From contig JAFGRD010000143.1 of the NCBI GenBank assembly GCA_016935315.1, positions 1 through 54,337 on the forward strand: a stretch of 54,337 nt of DNA. The letters run 5' to 3'. Shown one piece after another: positions 46,994 to 54,337 of this stretch. Every line of letters begins with the position of its first letter. Within the stretch, counting starts at the first letter, position 1. The DNA is from Pirellulales bacterium. Lineage in GTDB: Bacteria > Planctomycetota > Planctomycetia > Pirellulales > Thermoguttaceae. The notes below the pieces were generated by a model. That model was not told where the DNA came from, made no database searches, and saw nothing but the letters and a program-made list of their open reading frames with translations. The position numbers and the translations under genes are program-made.

Positions 46994-48322
46994 TCACACC
47001 TCGGGCAGCTCGTAGGGTTTTCTTCTCGGCCGGGCCAGCAGTTGGGCCGCCTTGCGGTCACCGGGGATGGTCTCGGTCGGGCCGTCCCAGCGGATCTGCC
47101 GGCCAACGCGGTAGGCGATATTGGCCAGGTGGCAACAGACCGTCGCCCGATGGCTCTCTTCCAGGCTCAGCGGCGGTTTCTTCTGCTGCTTCACGCAATC
47201 GACAAACAGCCGCTGCCACGGCCCGTCCACTTCATTGCCTGGCTTGCCGTCGCCCCAATAACGCGGGTTGTCGGCTTTCTCGACCGACTTGTTCGGATCG
47301 GAGTCTTCCCAGATCTCAAACCCGCTGCGGTCCAGCACCATGGTGGCCTTGTTTCCGTGGAAGCAGATGCCGTGGTGTTGGGGGCGGCTCTGCACGACGT
47401 GGAAGTTGTTGAAGCCCCGATAGCAATACTGCATAACGAAGTCCGGGAACTGCCAGGAGGCCTCCATGGTGTCGGGCGTGTCGGCCAGGTCGTCGACGAC
47501 GAACTTCCCGCCGGGGCAAGCCACGCTGGTCGGCACGCTCGCGCCCATCGCCCAAAGAATAATGTCGATATGGTGGATGGCCCAATTGGTCATCATTCCG
47601 CCCGCATAATCGAACCACCAGGAGTTGTTCAACCGCGACGTGTTGAAGGGCACCTTGGGGGCCGGGCCCAGCCAGCGATCCCAATGGTAGCCGGGCGGCG
47701 GCTCGGAGTCGGCGGCCCGGCCGACCCGGTTCCGCGTGTTGTGGTAGTTCCAGCATTCGACCAGGGCGATCTTGCCGAGGCGGCCCGAGCGGAGGATCTC
47801 CAGGGCTTTGGGGTAGTGCACGTAGTTTCGCTGCTGGGTGCCCATCATGGCGATGACGCCTGTCTTGTTCGCGGCTTCGACCATCGCGCGCCCTTCGGCC
47901 ACCGTAAGGGAAAGGGGCTTTTCGACGTAGACGTGCTTGCCCGCCTGGGCCGCCTGAATGAAAGGCAGCCCGTGCCAATGTTGCGTGGTGGCGATGACGA
48001 CTGCGTCGACGTCGCGGCGATCGAGGATGCGCTGGTGGATCACGACTTGCTCCGGCTTCTGGGGCCGGGGCCCTTCGGCGAGCAGTTTTGCCGCCTCCTG
48101 CATGCGCGGCTCGATGACGTCGGAGATCGCCGCAACGTCCACGTCGGGATACTCCCGAAGCACCTGCAGCAGTTGCCGCCCCCTGCCGCCGCAGCCGATC
48201 AACCCCACGCGCACGCGGTTCCCTGCCGGTTGCCCGCCGGAGGCGCGAATGGCGGGCGCCAGGGCGGCCGTTGCACAGGCCGCCGATTTGACGAATTGAC
48301 GCCGGTTGACTGGTTGGGACAT
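46994..48322 (-). CDS. Exported Gfo/Idh/MocA family oxidoreductase
   Basis: The protein has 442 aa from the ATG at 48322, which gives a twin-arginine signal (NRRQFVKSAACATAALAPA). The Rossmann fold follows (VRVGLIGCGGRGRQLLQVL), with the conserved EKP motif in VYVEKPLSLTVAEG. The Tat signal means it is exported folded with its NAD(P) cofactor bound. In this family, exported members oxidise or isomerise sugars. It starts 2 nt after the stop of the DUF1080-PHP gene, so the two are translated together. Confidence 0.93.
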   Translation of the reverse strand: MSQPVNRRQFVKSAACATAALAPAIRASGGQPAGNRVRVGLIGCGGRGRQLLQVLREYPDVDVAAISDVIEPRMQEAAKLLAEGPRPQKPEQVVIHQRILDRRDVDAVVIATTQHWHGLPFIQAAQAGKHVYVEKPLSLTVAEGRAMVEAANKTGVIAMMGTQQRNYVHYPKALEILRSGRLGKIALVECWNYHNTRNRVGRAADSEPPPGYHWDRWLGPAPKVPFNTSRLNNSWWFDYAGGMMTNWAIHHIDIILWAMGASVPTSVACPGGKFVVDDLADTPDTMEASWQFPDFVMQYCYRGFNNFHVVQSRPQHHGICFHGNKATMVLDRSGFEIWEDSDPNKSVEKADNPRYWGDGKPGNEVDGPWQRLFVDCVKQQKKPPLSLEESHRATVCCHLANIAYRVGRQIRWDGPTETIPGDRKAAQLLARPRRKPYELPEV

Positions 48323-48324
48323 CG

Positions 48325-49785
48325 CTATTCCTTCAGCTCGCACTGCCTCGGCATGAACATGTCGCGGGGAGTCAGGCCGCACCGCTCGATCATCTCCAGA
48401 CCGTATTCCAGCCGGTCGAGATCCCGGCCACCGTTGTTGGTGCCGAACGAGAACTTCACGCCCGCCTGCTTGGCCCGCTTGATAAACGCGGGGCTGGGCA
48501 GACGATACCGGGCGTTGATTTCGATGGCCACGCCGTTGCGCACCGCCGCGTCGATTACCTTCTGCATCCGCTGCTCGGTCCAGAGCGCGTCGTACTCTCC
48601 GGCGATGCACTCCGGCAGGAACGTGGGGTTGACGTAAATGTCGATCGGCTCGTTGTTCAGCACGGAGAGGATCCGGTCGACGTACATTTCCATAAACGCC
48701 TGCTTGTCGTCGATCTGCACCTCTTCCTTGATCCACAGGCGGGTCCGCTTGCCGCGATCGTCGGTGAAGGTCATGGCGTCGGTAAAGACGTAGTCGAACT
48801 TCTCAATGGCCTCCTTGGAGAAGAGGTTGACCCATTCGCGTCCCTCGGCCTGCATGCCCACGAAGGCCGGCTGGCCCTGCATGCCTGCGAGAAACTCGGC
48901 GACGCCCTCGTCGTCGGTGATCGGGAAGCCCAGACCGCAGTTGGGGGCGATCCCGTAGTTGATCCCCGTCTTGCGGGAGTTGGCCAAGGCTTCCTCCAAC
49001 GTCAGGCCGCCCTTCAGGTGCACGTGGAAATCGACCAGCGGGAAGTTGCCCTGATGCAGGTTGAGGATCTCCGCGTAGGTCGGATCCACTGCCGACTGCG
49101 GCAGCGGCGGGGCATCGAGGTCGTCCGGCAAAGGCCTCACCATCACGTCCTTGAAATAAACCGTGCCTTGCGGATCGTGGCATTGCAGGGCGAAGGTTCC
49201 CCGCGACAGCAACCGCTCTTGGCGCCGCCGATCCCGCACCGGCTCGGCGGGCTCGGTGTAGTCGACCACCGTCACGTCGTTGACAAGGACGCGGATCCGC
49301 TTGCCGGTGACCACCACGTGTACCGTAAACCACTCGTTGTCGGCGACGAGGCTCTTGTACTGGTTGCGCACTCCGTCGAGGCTGCCGGTCTTGCTGAACC
49401 GGTCGCGCTCGCCCGAGCCGGGGAAGGTGTTGTCAATCTGGATCTCGTATCCCTTGCGGGGGACGCCGCGCCGTTGGAACGCCGTGTGGAAGAAGAGGCC
49501 CGAGTCGGCCCCGGGCGCCGTCTTGATCGTCGCCTTCAGCTCGAAGTTGCGAAAATCGGCGTCCGCGACCTCGCCACGGTAGAACAGGTGGGCCCGCGGG
49601 CCGTTGCAGACGATCGCGCCGTCGCGGACCGAAAACGACTCGGGGTGCTCGGCGGCCTGCCATCCCGAGAGGCTCTCTCCGTCGAACAGCACAATCCAAT
49701 CATCCGCCGCGGCCGCTTCCCGGGCAGAAATCGACGCAACGAGCGACAGCAACGACGCGGCAGTCAAGGCGAGCACGTGTTTCAT
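48325..49785 (-). CDS. DUF1080 + PHP-like metal hydrolase fusion, secreted
   Basis: The protein has 486 aa from the ATG at 49785, with AAGGAA upstream and a signal peptide. Residues about 28-225 are DUF1080 (IVLFDGESLSGWQAAEHPE; DSGLFFHTAFQRRGVPRKGYEIQID). Residues about 245-486 are PHP-like: an HxH metal motif in VDFHVHLKGG, then VAIEINARYRLPSPAFIKRAKQAGVKFSFGTNNG. The fusion pairs a 3-ketoglycoside-hydrolase-type domain with a phosphoesterase- or amidohydrolase-type domain. It is the first gene of the run, behind an extended -10 promoter. Confidence 0.88.
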   Translation of the reverse strand: MKHVLALTAASLLSLVASISAREAAAADDWIVLFDGESLSGWQAAEHPESFSVRDGAIVCNGPRAHLFYRGEVADADFRNFELKATIKTAPGADSGLFFHTAFQRRGVPRKGYEIQIDNTFPGSGERDRFSKTGSLDGVRNQYKSLVADNEWFTVHVVVTGKRIRVLVNDVTVVDYTEPAEPVRDRRRQERLLSRGTFALQCHDPQGTVYFKDVMVRPLPDDLDAPPLPQSAVDPTYAEILNLHQGNFPLVDFHVHLKGGLTLEEALANSRKTGINYGIAPNCGLGFPITDDEGVAEFLAGMQGQPAFVGMQAEGREWVNLFSKEAIEKFDYVFTDAMTFTDDRGKRTRLWIKEEVQIDDKQAFMEMYVDRILSVLNNEPIDIYVNPTFLPECIAGEYDALWTEQRMQKVIDAAVRNGVAIEINARYRLPSPAFIKRAKQAGVKFSFGTNNGGRDLDRLEYGLEMIERCGLTPRDMFMPRQCELKE

Positions 49786-49891
49786 GGGGCTTGTTCCTTC
49801 GTAAGGGGACGGCTTCCCGGAGTCGGCATGCTGGTTGGCGGGTGGTGTCCGGGCGGGACATCCAGACCGGGGCTTCATCGAGCGTCGGGCC

Positions 49892-49900
49892 ATTATAGCA
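49892..49900 (-). promoter_or_regulatory. Extended -10 promoter for the sugar-handling run
   Basis: On the minus strand TGCTATAAT (49900-49892) is a perfect extended -10 element with no matching -35 box. It is about 107 nt before the start of the DUF1080-PHP gene. The rest of the 365-nt gap to rtcA holds no gene; on the plus strand TTGCCG (49988) and TAGATT (50011), 17 nt apart, are only a weak rtcA promoter candidate. Confidence 0.5.
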
Positions 49901-50150
49901 CGCGGCCGGCCGGAAAGACACAACCGGCACGGCGGCCCTTGCCCGAGTGGAGAACGGCCCGTTTGTGCAGCACCGCGCTGGGCAGGATTGCCGGATTTCA
50001 GCGGAATTCATAGATTTGTAGGATCGGTCCAGGAATGAGATCCGCCATAGACGCTCTCGGCTTCACGTCACGCTCAAGGTGGGGCTCGTTCCTCGACCCA
50101 CCCTACATCGCATACCGCGCCACCTTGCACCGTTCTTGAAAGGCCCTTTC

Positions 50151-51176
50151 GTGATCGACACTATCACGCTGGACGGTTCCGCGGGCGAAGGCGGCGGGCA
50201 GGTGCTCCGCAGCGCGCTGACGCTGTCGCTGGCCACCGGCCGGCCGTTTCAGATTGAGAACATCCGCGCGCGCCGCTCCCGGCCGGGCTTGCAGCAACAG
50301 CATCTGACGGCCGTACGCGCGGCCGCGGAAATCGGGCAGGCCAACGTCGAGGGGGCGGCCAAGGGGTCCCAGCGCCTGAGGTTCGTTCCCGGCAACGTTC
50401 GGCCGGGCGAGTACCAGTTCGCCGTCGGCACGGCCGGCAGTGCCACGCTGGTGCTACAGACGGTCCTGCCCGCGCTGATGACCGCCGCGGGCCCGTCGCA
50501 ACTGACGCTCGAAGGCGGCACCCACAATCCCTGGGCGCCGCCCTTCGATTTTCTGCAAGAGACGTTCTTGCCGATCGTCCGCCGCATGGGGCCGGACATC
50601 GAAGCCTCGCTACAGCGGCCCGGCTTCTATCCGGCCGGCGGCGGGCTGTTCCGCGTCGGCGTCGTGCCCGTGCCAACGCTCCGCCGCGTCGATCTGCCCG
50701 AGCGCGGCCGACTCGTCCGCTGCACGGCCAGGGCCGTGGTCTCCCGGCTCCCGGCGCACATCGCCCAGCGCGAAATCGACGTGATCCGCAAGCGGATGTC
50801 GCTGGGCGACGAATGCGTGAGCGTCGAGACCGTCGACGCCGCGGGGCCCGGGAACTGCCTGATGATCGAAGTCCAGAGTGAGCGCCTCACCGAGGTCTTC
50901 ACCGGCTTCGGCAAGAAAGGGGTTCCGGCCGAACGGGTCGCCGACGGGGCCGTTCGCGAGGCCAAGCAATACCTGGGGGCCGAGGCGGCCGTCGCCGAGC
51001 ACCTCGCCGATCAATTGTTGATTCCCATGACGCTGGCCGGCGGCGGCACTTTCACCACGCTGGCCCCGTCGTCGCATTTGCGCACGAACATCGACGTGGT
51101 GCGCCGCTTCCTCGACGTCGAGATCACCGCCGAGCAACGGTCGCGCTACGTCTGGCAAATCGCCATCCGGGCGTGA
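50151..51176 (+). CDS. rtcA: RNA 3'-terminal phosphate cyclase
   Basis: The protein has 341 aa from the GTG at 50151 (GAAAGG upstream), close to the Escherichia coli length of 338. It turns an RNA 3'-phosphate into a 2',3'-cyclic phosphate using ATP, in RNA repair and processing. Motifs: LDGSAGEGGGQVLRSALTLS, RPGLQQQHLTA, GTAGSATLVLQTVLP and the terminal HLADQLLIPMTLAGGG. H309 in APSSHLRTN lies at the position of the adenylated histidine in the E. coli enzyme. No RtcB or RtcR is nearby. It converges on the peroxiredoxin-like gene with 43 nt between the stops. Confidence 0.95.
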   Translation: MIDTITLDGSAGEGGGQVLRSALTLSLATGRPFQIENIRARRSRPGLQQQHLTAVRAAAEIGQANVEGAAKGSQRLRFVPGNVRPGEYQFAVGTAGSATLVLQTVLPALMTAAGPSQLTLEGGTHNPWAPPFDFLQETFLPIVRRMGPDIEASLQRPGFYPAGGGLFRVGVVPVPTLRRVDLPERGRLVRCTARAVVSRLPAHIAQREIDVIRKRMSLGDECVSVETVDAAGPGNCLMIEVQSERLTEVFTGFGKKGVPAERVADGAVREAKQYLGAEAAVAEHLADQLLIPMTLAGGGTFTTLAPSSHLRTNIDVVRRFLDVEITAEQRSRYVWQIAIRA

Positions 51177-51219
51177 TCTAACAGAATACCGGGTGTCATC
51201 AGAAACCAGCCACGCGGCC

Positions 51220-51762
51220 TCAGTCGAGCGACTCCAACAGGGCGACGATTTCCTGGTAGGAAGGGGCCTCGGCCTGGTGCGACGGGTAGTGCGTGTAGCG
51301 GACGATTCCCTGCCGGTCGACCACAAACGCGCCGGGCATTTGCCTGACGTCGCCGATCGGTTTGCCCACGCCCCCGCGAGCCATCCCCTTCAACAGCCCC
51401 AGCCAGACCCTCGGCCCGAGCACCTGCCCCATGGTCCCCCGTTCCAGGCCGAAAGCCCGATACGCCTGGCGCTGGGCGTCGGCCAGAAAAGTCGCCTCGA
51501 ACTGGAACTTGTCGCGAAACATGGCTGCCTGTTGGGGCGTGCCCATGGTAACCAGCAGCAACTCGCCGCCGGCCTGTTTCAGGCGAGGGTATTCTCGATG
51601 CACGTCGACCACGTGCCCGCGCATGCACGGTCAACCCAGATGCCGCAGAAACAGCAGCACCACCGGCTGCCTGGCCCAGATCTCGCCCAACCGGATCAAG
51701 CGGCCTGTGTGGTCAAGCAGGGTGAGGTCCGGAGCGGCGTTCGCAACACGAAGCTTCGACAT
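51220..51762 (-). CDS. Peroxiredoxin-like selenoprotein candidate (SelL/AhpC-TSA-related), UGA at active site
   Basis: Read through an in-frame TGA at 51633-51631, the frame gives 180 aa from the ATG at 51762 (GGGAG 7 nt upstream). Its first 43 residues (APDLTLLDHTG...VVLLFLRHLG) are the start of an AhpC/TSA-type redoxin. The TGA is codon 44, exactly where the catalytic Cys sits (RHLG-U-PC-MRGH). The rest continues without a break (ELLLVTMGTPQQAAMFRDKF; FGLERGTMGQVLGPRVWL; GAFVVDRQGIVRYTHY). Directly after the TGA a stem-loop of bacterial SECIS type is present. The protein would reduce peroxides or act as a thiol oxidoreductase in the cytoplasm. If the TGA is not decoded, only a 43-aa fragment is made. 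It follows moaB by 34 nt. Confidence 0.85.
51600..51633 (-). promoter_or_regulatory. Predicted SECIS stem-loop after the in-frame UGA
   Basis: Downstream of the TGA (51633-51631) there are 14 nt, then a perfect 6-bp stem GCACGT/ACGTGC (51616-51611 and 51605-51600) with the loop GGTCG. The loop begins 21 nt after the UGA and starts with GG, as in known bacterial SECIS elements such as that of fdhF. Confidence 0.7.
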
Positions 51763-51796
51763 GATAATTCTCCCTCTTGGGCATTCCCCCGACATT

Positions 51797-52306
51797 TCAT
51801 CGCCTGGCTTCGCGCACCAAGTGGCCAAGCTCCGGCAAAATGATCTTCTCCATGGCCAGCCGCACGGCATTGCGCGAGCCGGGCATGGTCAACACCACCG
51901 TGCGTCCGATCAGCCCGCCGGTGGCGCGGCTGAGCATGGCCGCCGGGCCGATCTGGTCGTAGCTGAGCATACGAAACAGCTCGCCGTAGCCGGGCAAGGG
52001 CTTGCTCAGCAACTCGGCAACCGTCTCGAACGTCTGGTCGCGGCTGCCCAGGCCCGTGCCGCCGGTCAGCAGTATCACCTCAACCTCCGGTCGGTCGCCA
52101 AGCTGCAGCAACAACTGCCTCATCGCCTCCGGCTCGTCGGCAATGATCTCCCGCAAAAGCACCTGATGGCCCGACTGGCCGAGCAGATCGACGATTGTCT
52201 GGCCGCCGGTGTCGGTTTCCGGTGTCCGCGTGTCGCTAACGGTGATCACGGCGCACCCGACCACTTGGGGGGCCTGCCGGCGGTGTTCGTCGGGAACTTC
52301 CGTCAT
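51797..52306 (-). CDS. moaB: MoaB/Mog-family molybdopterin protein
   Basis: The protein has 169 aa from the ATG at 52306 (TAGAGG 8 nt upstream). It matches the MoaB/MogA fold: CAVITVSDTRTPETDTGG, VILLTGGTGLGSRDQTFETV, LSYDQIGPAAMLSRATGG and VVLTMPGSRNAVRLAMEKIILPELGH. It adenylates or binds molybdopterin in molybdenum cofactor synthesis. The selenoprotein candidate follows 34 nt downstream and is probably co-transcribed. Confidence 0.94.
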   Translation of the reverse strand: MTEVPDEHRRQAPQVVGCAVITVSDTRTPETDTGGQTIVDLLGQSGHQVLLREIIADEPEAMRQLLLQLGDRPEVEVILLTGGTGLGSRDQTFETVAELLSKPLPGYGELFRMLSYDQIGPAAMLSRATGGLIGRTVVLTMPGSRNAVRLAMEKIILPELGHLVREARR

Positions 52307-52402
52307 CGTTTGGGCCTCTAACCCGATGTAACGCCTCACCGAAATGGTCGCTGAGGTCGCAAGACTCCAGATTGGGGGCGGCGTTCACTCGCGCAGCGAC
52401 CC

Positions 52403-52427
52403 GAATTCTCGCCAGTTCAGCTACAAG
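52403..52427. repeat. 25-nt dispersed repeat, copy B
   Basis: Partner of the copy at 43483-43507. It lies about 100 nt upstream of the moaB start. Confidence 0.4.
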
Positions 52428-52483
52428 CCGGCCTTGGCTGGAGCCGGAAAACCCGGGAAAACCGCTCCCCGGGAGGATTTGCG

Positions 52484-52513
52484 TTGCTCGGCCGCCGCCA
52501 ACGCCCGTATACT
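52484..52513 (+). promoter_or_regulatory. Candidate promoter of the HEAT-repeat protein gene
   Basis: TTGCTC (52484-52489), an 18-nt spacer and TATACT (52508-52513, 5 of 6 consensus). It places transcription just before the ATG candidates at 52533 and 52560 and argues against an earlier start. Confidence 0.45.
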
Positions 52514-52559
52514 AAATGGAAGCCCATACTCGATGGAAGCACGGCTTACGGCAATTTCC

Positions 52560-53855
52560 ATGATTTCCCGCAATTTCCATAGTCTGTGGCGATCTCCCCG
52601 GCCGCCTCGACCCGTCGCGGCAGAGGCCCTCCGGCCGGTTTGCGGCGGGCCGGCGGCCGCACTGCTGTCGGTCGCGTTGCCGGCGGCCGTGCTGCTTACG
52701 GCCATGTGTGTTCCCGCCGCCGGCGAGGTCTTCGTGCTGGCCAACGGCGGCCGCGTGGAAGGCACCCTGCTCAACGCGGATGAGTTGATGTCGGAGAAGT
52801 ACGTCATCGAGGTCTCGCCGGATGTGCGGGTAACGCTGAACCGATCGCAGGTCTCCGAGGTGCTCCGCCTTCGCCCGGAGGAGGAGGAGTACGAGCGGAT
52901 CCGGGCCACGTTCGCCGACACGGCCGCCGGCCAATGGGAGGCGGCCGAGTGGTGCCGCCAGAAGAGACTCTCGCAGCAACGCGATGCGCACCTGGAGCGG
53001 GTGATCGAGCTCGAACCCGACCATGCCGAGGCCCGCCGGGCGTTGGGCTACGGCAAGAGCAACGGGCGTTGGGTAACGCAAGAGGAGGTGATGGTGCGGC
53101 GCGGCCTGAAGTACTACAAGGGCCGGTGGCGAACGTCGCAAGAGATCGAGTTGATGGAGACGCAGCGGAAGACCGAAGTGGCCGAAAAGGAATGGGCCCA
53201 GAAGATCGCCCGCTGGCGAAAATGGCTGGGCTCCGACCGCGACGTCACCGCCCGGCGAAGCCTGCTGGAAATCGACGACCCCCTGGCGACCGCGGCGCTG
53301 ATCCGGGCGTTGGACACCGACGAGGTCGAGCAGGTCCGGCTGTTGTACGTCGAGGCGCTGGCCAACGTGGGCACCCCGGAAGCGATCCGGGCGTTGGCGG
53401 CCTGTTCGCTCTTCGATCCGGCGGAAGAGGTCCGCTTGACCTGCCTGGACCATCTGAAGAAGCAGAAGCGTCCGGAAGTGGTGGCCTACTACGTGGGCGA
53501 GTTGCGCTCGAAGGATAATCGCATCGTCAATCTGGCGGCCTCCGGCTTGAGCCACATGCGCGATCCCTCGGCGACCGGCCCGCTGATCGACGCCCTGGTG
53601 ACCACGCACAGGTTCAAGATCGTTCCCCGCAACCCGGGCAGCACCAGCGCCACGTTCGGGTCGGGCCCGGGCGCGCCGGGCGGGCTGTCGGTCGGCGGCG
53701 GCCCGAAGATCGTCGAGCGGCGATTGACCAACCGTTCCGTGCTCGACGCCCTGGTTGCCATCACCGGCCAGAACTTCAACTTCGACCAGCAGGCATGGAA
53801 GTACTGGTACGCCTCGCAGCGGCGTCGCAAGGCGATCGACATGCGGCGCGACTAG
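52560..53855 (+). CDS. Secreted HEAT-repeat protein, function unknown
   Basis: The protein has 431 aa from the ATG at 52560; an ATG at 52533 is also possible, and both follow the candidate promoter. The N-terminus is basic, then hydrophobic (AALLSVALPAAVLLTAMCVPAAG), which fits a signal peptide. Residues about 60-110 contain EVFVLANGGRVEGTLLN, a short beta module common in planctomycete secreted proteins. A charged helical region with GYGKSNGRWVTQEEVM and RGLKYYKGRWRTSQEIEL repeats follows, then about five HEAT-type repeats (LLEIDDPLATAALIRALDTDE; LANVGTPEAIRALAACSL). The end is Gly-rich and aromatic. Enzyme activity is not expected; it probably binds proteins outside the membrane. Confidence 0.85.
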   Translation: MISRNFHSLWRSPRPPRPVAAEALRPVCGGPAAALLSVALPAAVLLTAMCVPAAGEVFVLANGGRVEGTLLNADELMSEKYVIEVSPDVRVTLNRSQVSEVLRLRPEEEEYERIRATFADTAAGQWEAAEWCRQKRLSQQRDAHLERVIELEPDHAEARRALGYGKSNGRWVTQEEVMVRRGLKYYKGRWRTSQEIELMETQRKTEVAEKEWAQKIARWRKWLGSDRDVTARRSLLEIDDPLATAALIRALDTDEVEQVRLLYVEALANVGTPEAIRALAACSLFDPAEEVRLTCLDHLKKQKRPEVVAYYVGELRSKDNRIVNLAASGLSHMRDPSATGPLIDALVTTHRFKIVPRNPGSTSATFGSGPGAPGGLSVGGGPKIVERRLTNRSVLDALVAITGQNFNFDQQAWKYWYASQRRRKAIDMRRD

Positions 53856-53872
53856 GGCCCTCGCCCGGCACT

Positions 53873-53902
53873 GGCCGACCAACGAGCGGCCGGACAAGTC
53901 GG
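53873..53902. repeat. Fragment of the palindromic repeat (copy 4)
   Basis: Thirty bases match the left core arm and loop of copy 3 (12272-12301) at 28 positions, reading GGCCGACCAACG...CGGACAAGTCGG. The right arm is absent. It lies 17 nt after the stop of the HEAT-repeat gene. Confidence 0.6.
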
Positions 53903-54022
53903 TCGTCAGGTCGGTAGTGAACAAATACTGGCCAGGAACTCTCCCAGCGGATCGCGAACCAGCACCACCAGGCAACTCTGGAATTGTTTCGCATACTTTC
54001 GGCCCGGTGAGAAACAGGCCCG

Positions 54023-54294
54023 TTGACGCAAACCGCTTTGGCATATGGGGTTGCGTCGAGTTTCGGCCACCTGGGTTGCTCCCCAAACGGCCGAAAACGG
54101 GGCTGAAAACTCGTCGTAAGTCTTGTGGTGACAACCGGTTGGAATTATTGAGCCTCGGCGGCGGGCGGAAATCGTGTGAAAATGGGCTGCTGTTCATCGT
54201 AACGTCTTGTGTGGCAATGGGTTGTGTTTTCGCTCCCGGGGCGATTTGGCCCATCTCGGCGCACAGCGGGCCCGTGGCGTGCCCGTCTGGGCAC
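54023..54294. other. Gene-free tail with several strong hairpins
   Basis: The last 480 nt hold no convincing protein. They contain: stem A, 11 bp with one bulge (54023-54034 with 54049-54059); stem B, TTTCGGCC/GGCCGAAA (54061-54068 with 54089-54096) with inner TGGG/CCCA pairing; a palindrome CAACCGGTTG; and stem C, GTGCCC/GGGCAC (54279-54284 with 54289-54294). It could be a structured RNA or a regulatory leader of a gene beyond the window. Confidence 0.35.
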
Positions 54295-54337
54295 ACGACG
54301 CCTGGACGACCTTTGGACTTACGTGCCCGGGCGTAAC

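Noticed and set aside
51631-51633. Peroxiredoxin-like gene read as a pseudogene or as two genes
   Set aside because: Both sides are in the same frame, the stop is TGA exactly at the catalytic position, the flanks are intact and a SECIS-like hairpin follows; no ribosome site precedes the second part.
52512-54296. Minus-strand 594-aa frame at the window end
   Set aside because: It covers the HEAT-repeat gene in antisense and continues into the hairpin region; low-complexity and without domains.
1-54337. tRNA, rRNA or transposase genes
   Set aside because: I looked for GTTCGA-type T-loops, rRNA cores and DDE or tyrosine recombinase motifs and found none that hold up.

Overview
The window looks like chromosomal DNA of an uncultured planctomycete, most likely of the order Pirellulales. 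The DNA is GC-rich. Several secreted proteins end in PEP-CTERM sorting signals, and two of these also carry dockerin-like repeats of the type DTNGDR..GxDIQxILAANKFG. DUF1080, DUF5107 and Gfo/Idh/MocA proteins, WD40 proteins, Ser/Thr kinases and many exported glycoside hydrolases are all typical of that group. I see no tRNA, rRNA, CRISPR array, intact insertion sequence or prophage.

Layout. 1-2.8 kb: a GH50/agarase-like enzyme and a small membrane protein. 2.9-5.0 kb: thioredoxin and a Ser/Thr kinase with a degenerate receiver domain. 5.4-10.5 kb: a small coiled-coil protein, a very large secreted protein of unknown role, and a PEP-CTERM protein built from three phage-tail-collar domains. 10.6-15.9 kb: a GH39-like enzyme, a GH99/WbsX-like protein and a pectate-lyase-like beta-helix protein. 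16.0-19.2 kb: one reading frame that joins all three parts of the AmmeMemoRadiSam system (radical SAM, AMMECR1, MEMO). 19.3-23.5 kb: a giant repetitive adhesin-like protein with dockerin-like and PEP-CTERM ends. 23.8-28.4 kb: small unknown proteins, an eight-repeat WD40 membrane protein and an HTH/zinc-ribbon regulator. 28.6-31.9 kb: a GH2 enzyme. 32-35 kb: a hybrid histidine kinase with a REC-CheX response regulator. 35.2-38.6 kb: an OPT-family transporter, a partner membrane protein and AroH chorismate mutase. 38.6-41.1 kb: a second dockerin/PEP-CTERM protein. 41.1-49.8 kb: a five-gene minus-strand run that probably handles oxidised (3-keto) sugars. 50.1-53.9 kb: RtcA, a peroxiredoxin-like protein whose active-site codon is UGA, MoaB and a HEAT-repeat protein. 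The last 480 bases have no convincing gene but can form several strong hairpins.

How the genes fit together. Most of the window serves extracellular polysaccharide breakdown (seven CAZyme-like proteins) and the display or anchoring of large secreted proteins. Two-component and kinase signalling and thiol redox genes sit between these. The most unusual items are: (1) a likely selenoprotein, in which an in-frame TGA replaces the catalytic Cys of a peroxiredoxin-like protein and is followed at the right distance by a 6-bp stem with a GGUCG loop; (2) a triple fusion of the AmmeMemoRadiSam system with an internal Shine-Dalgarno/ATG at the first junction; (3) a family of 101-nt imperfect palindromes (two complete copies, one cut by the window edge, one fragment); (4) the triple tail-collar PEP-CTERM protein.
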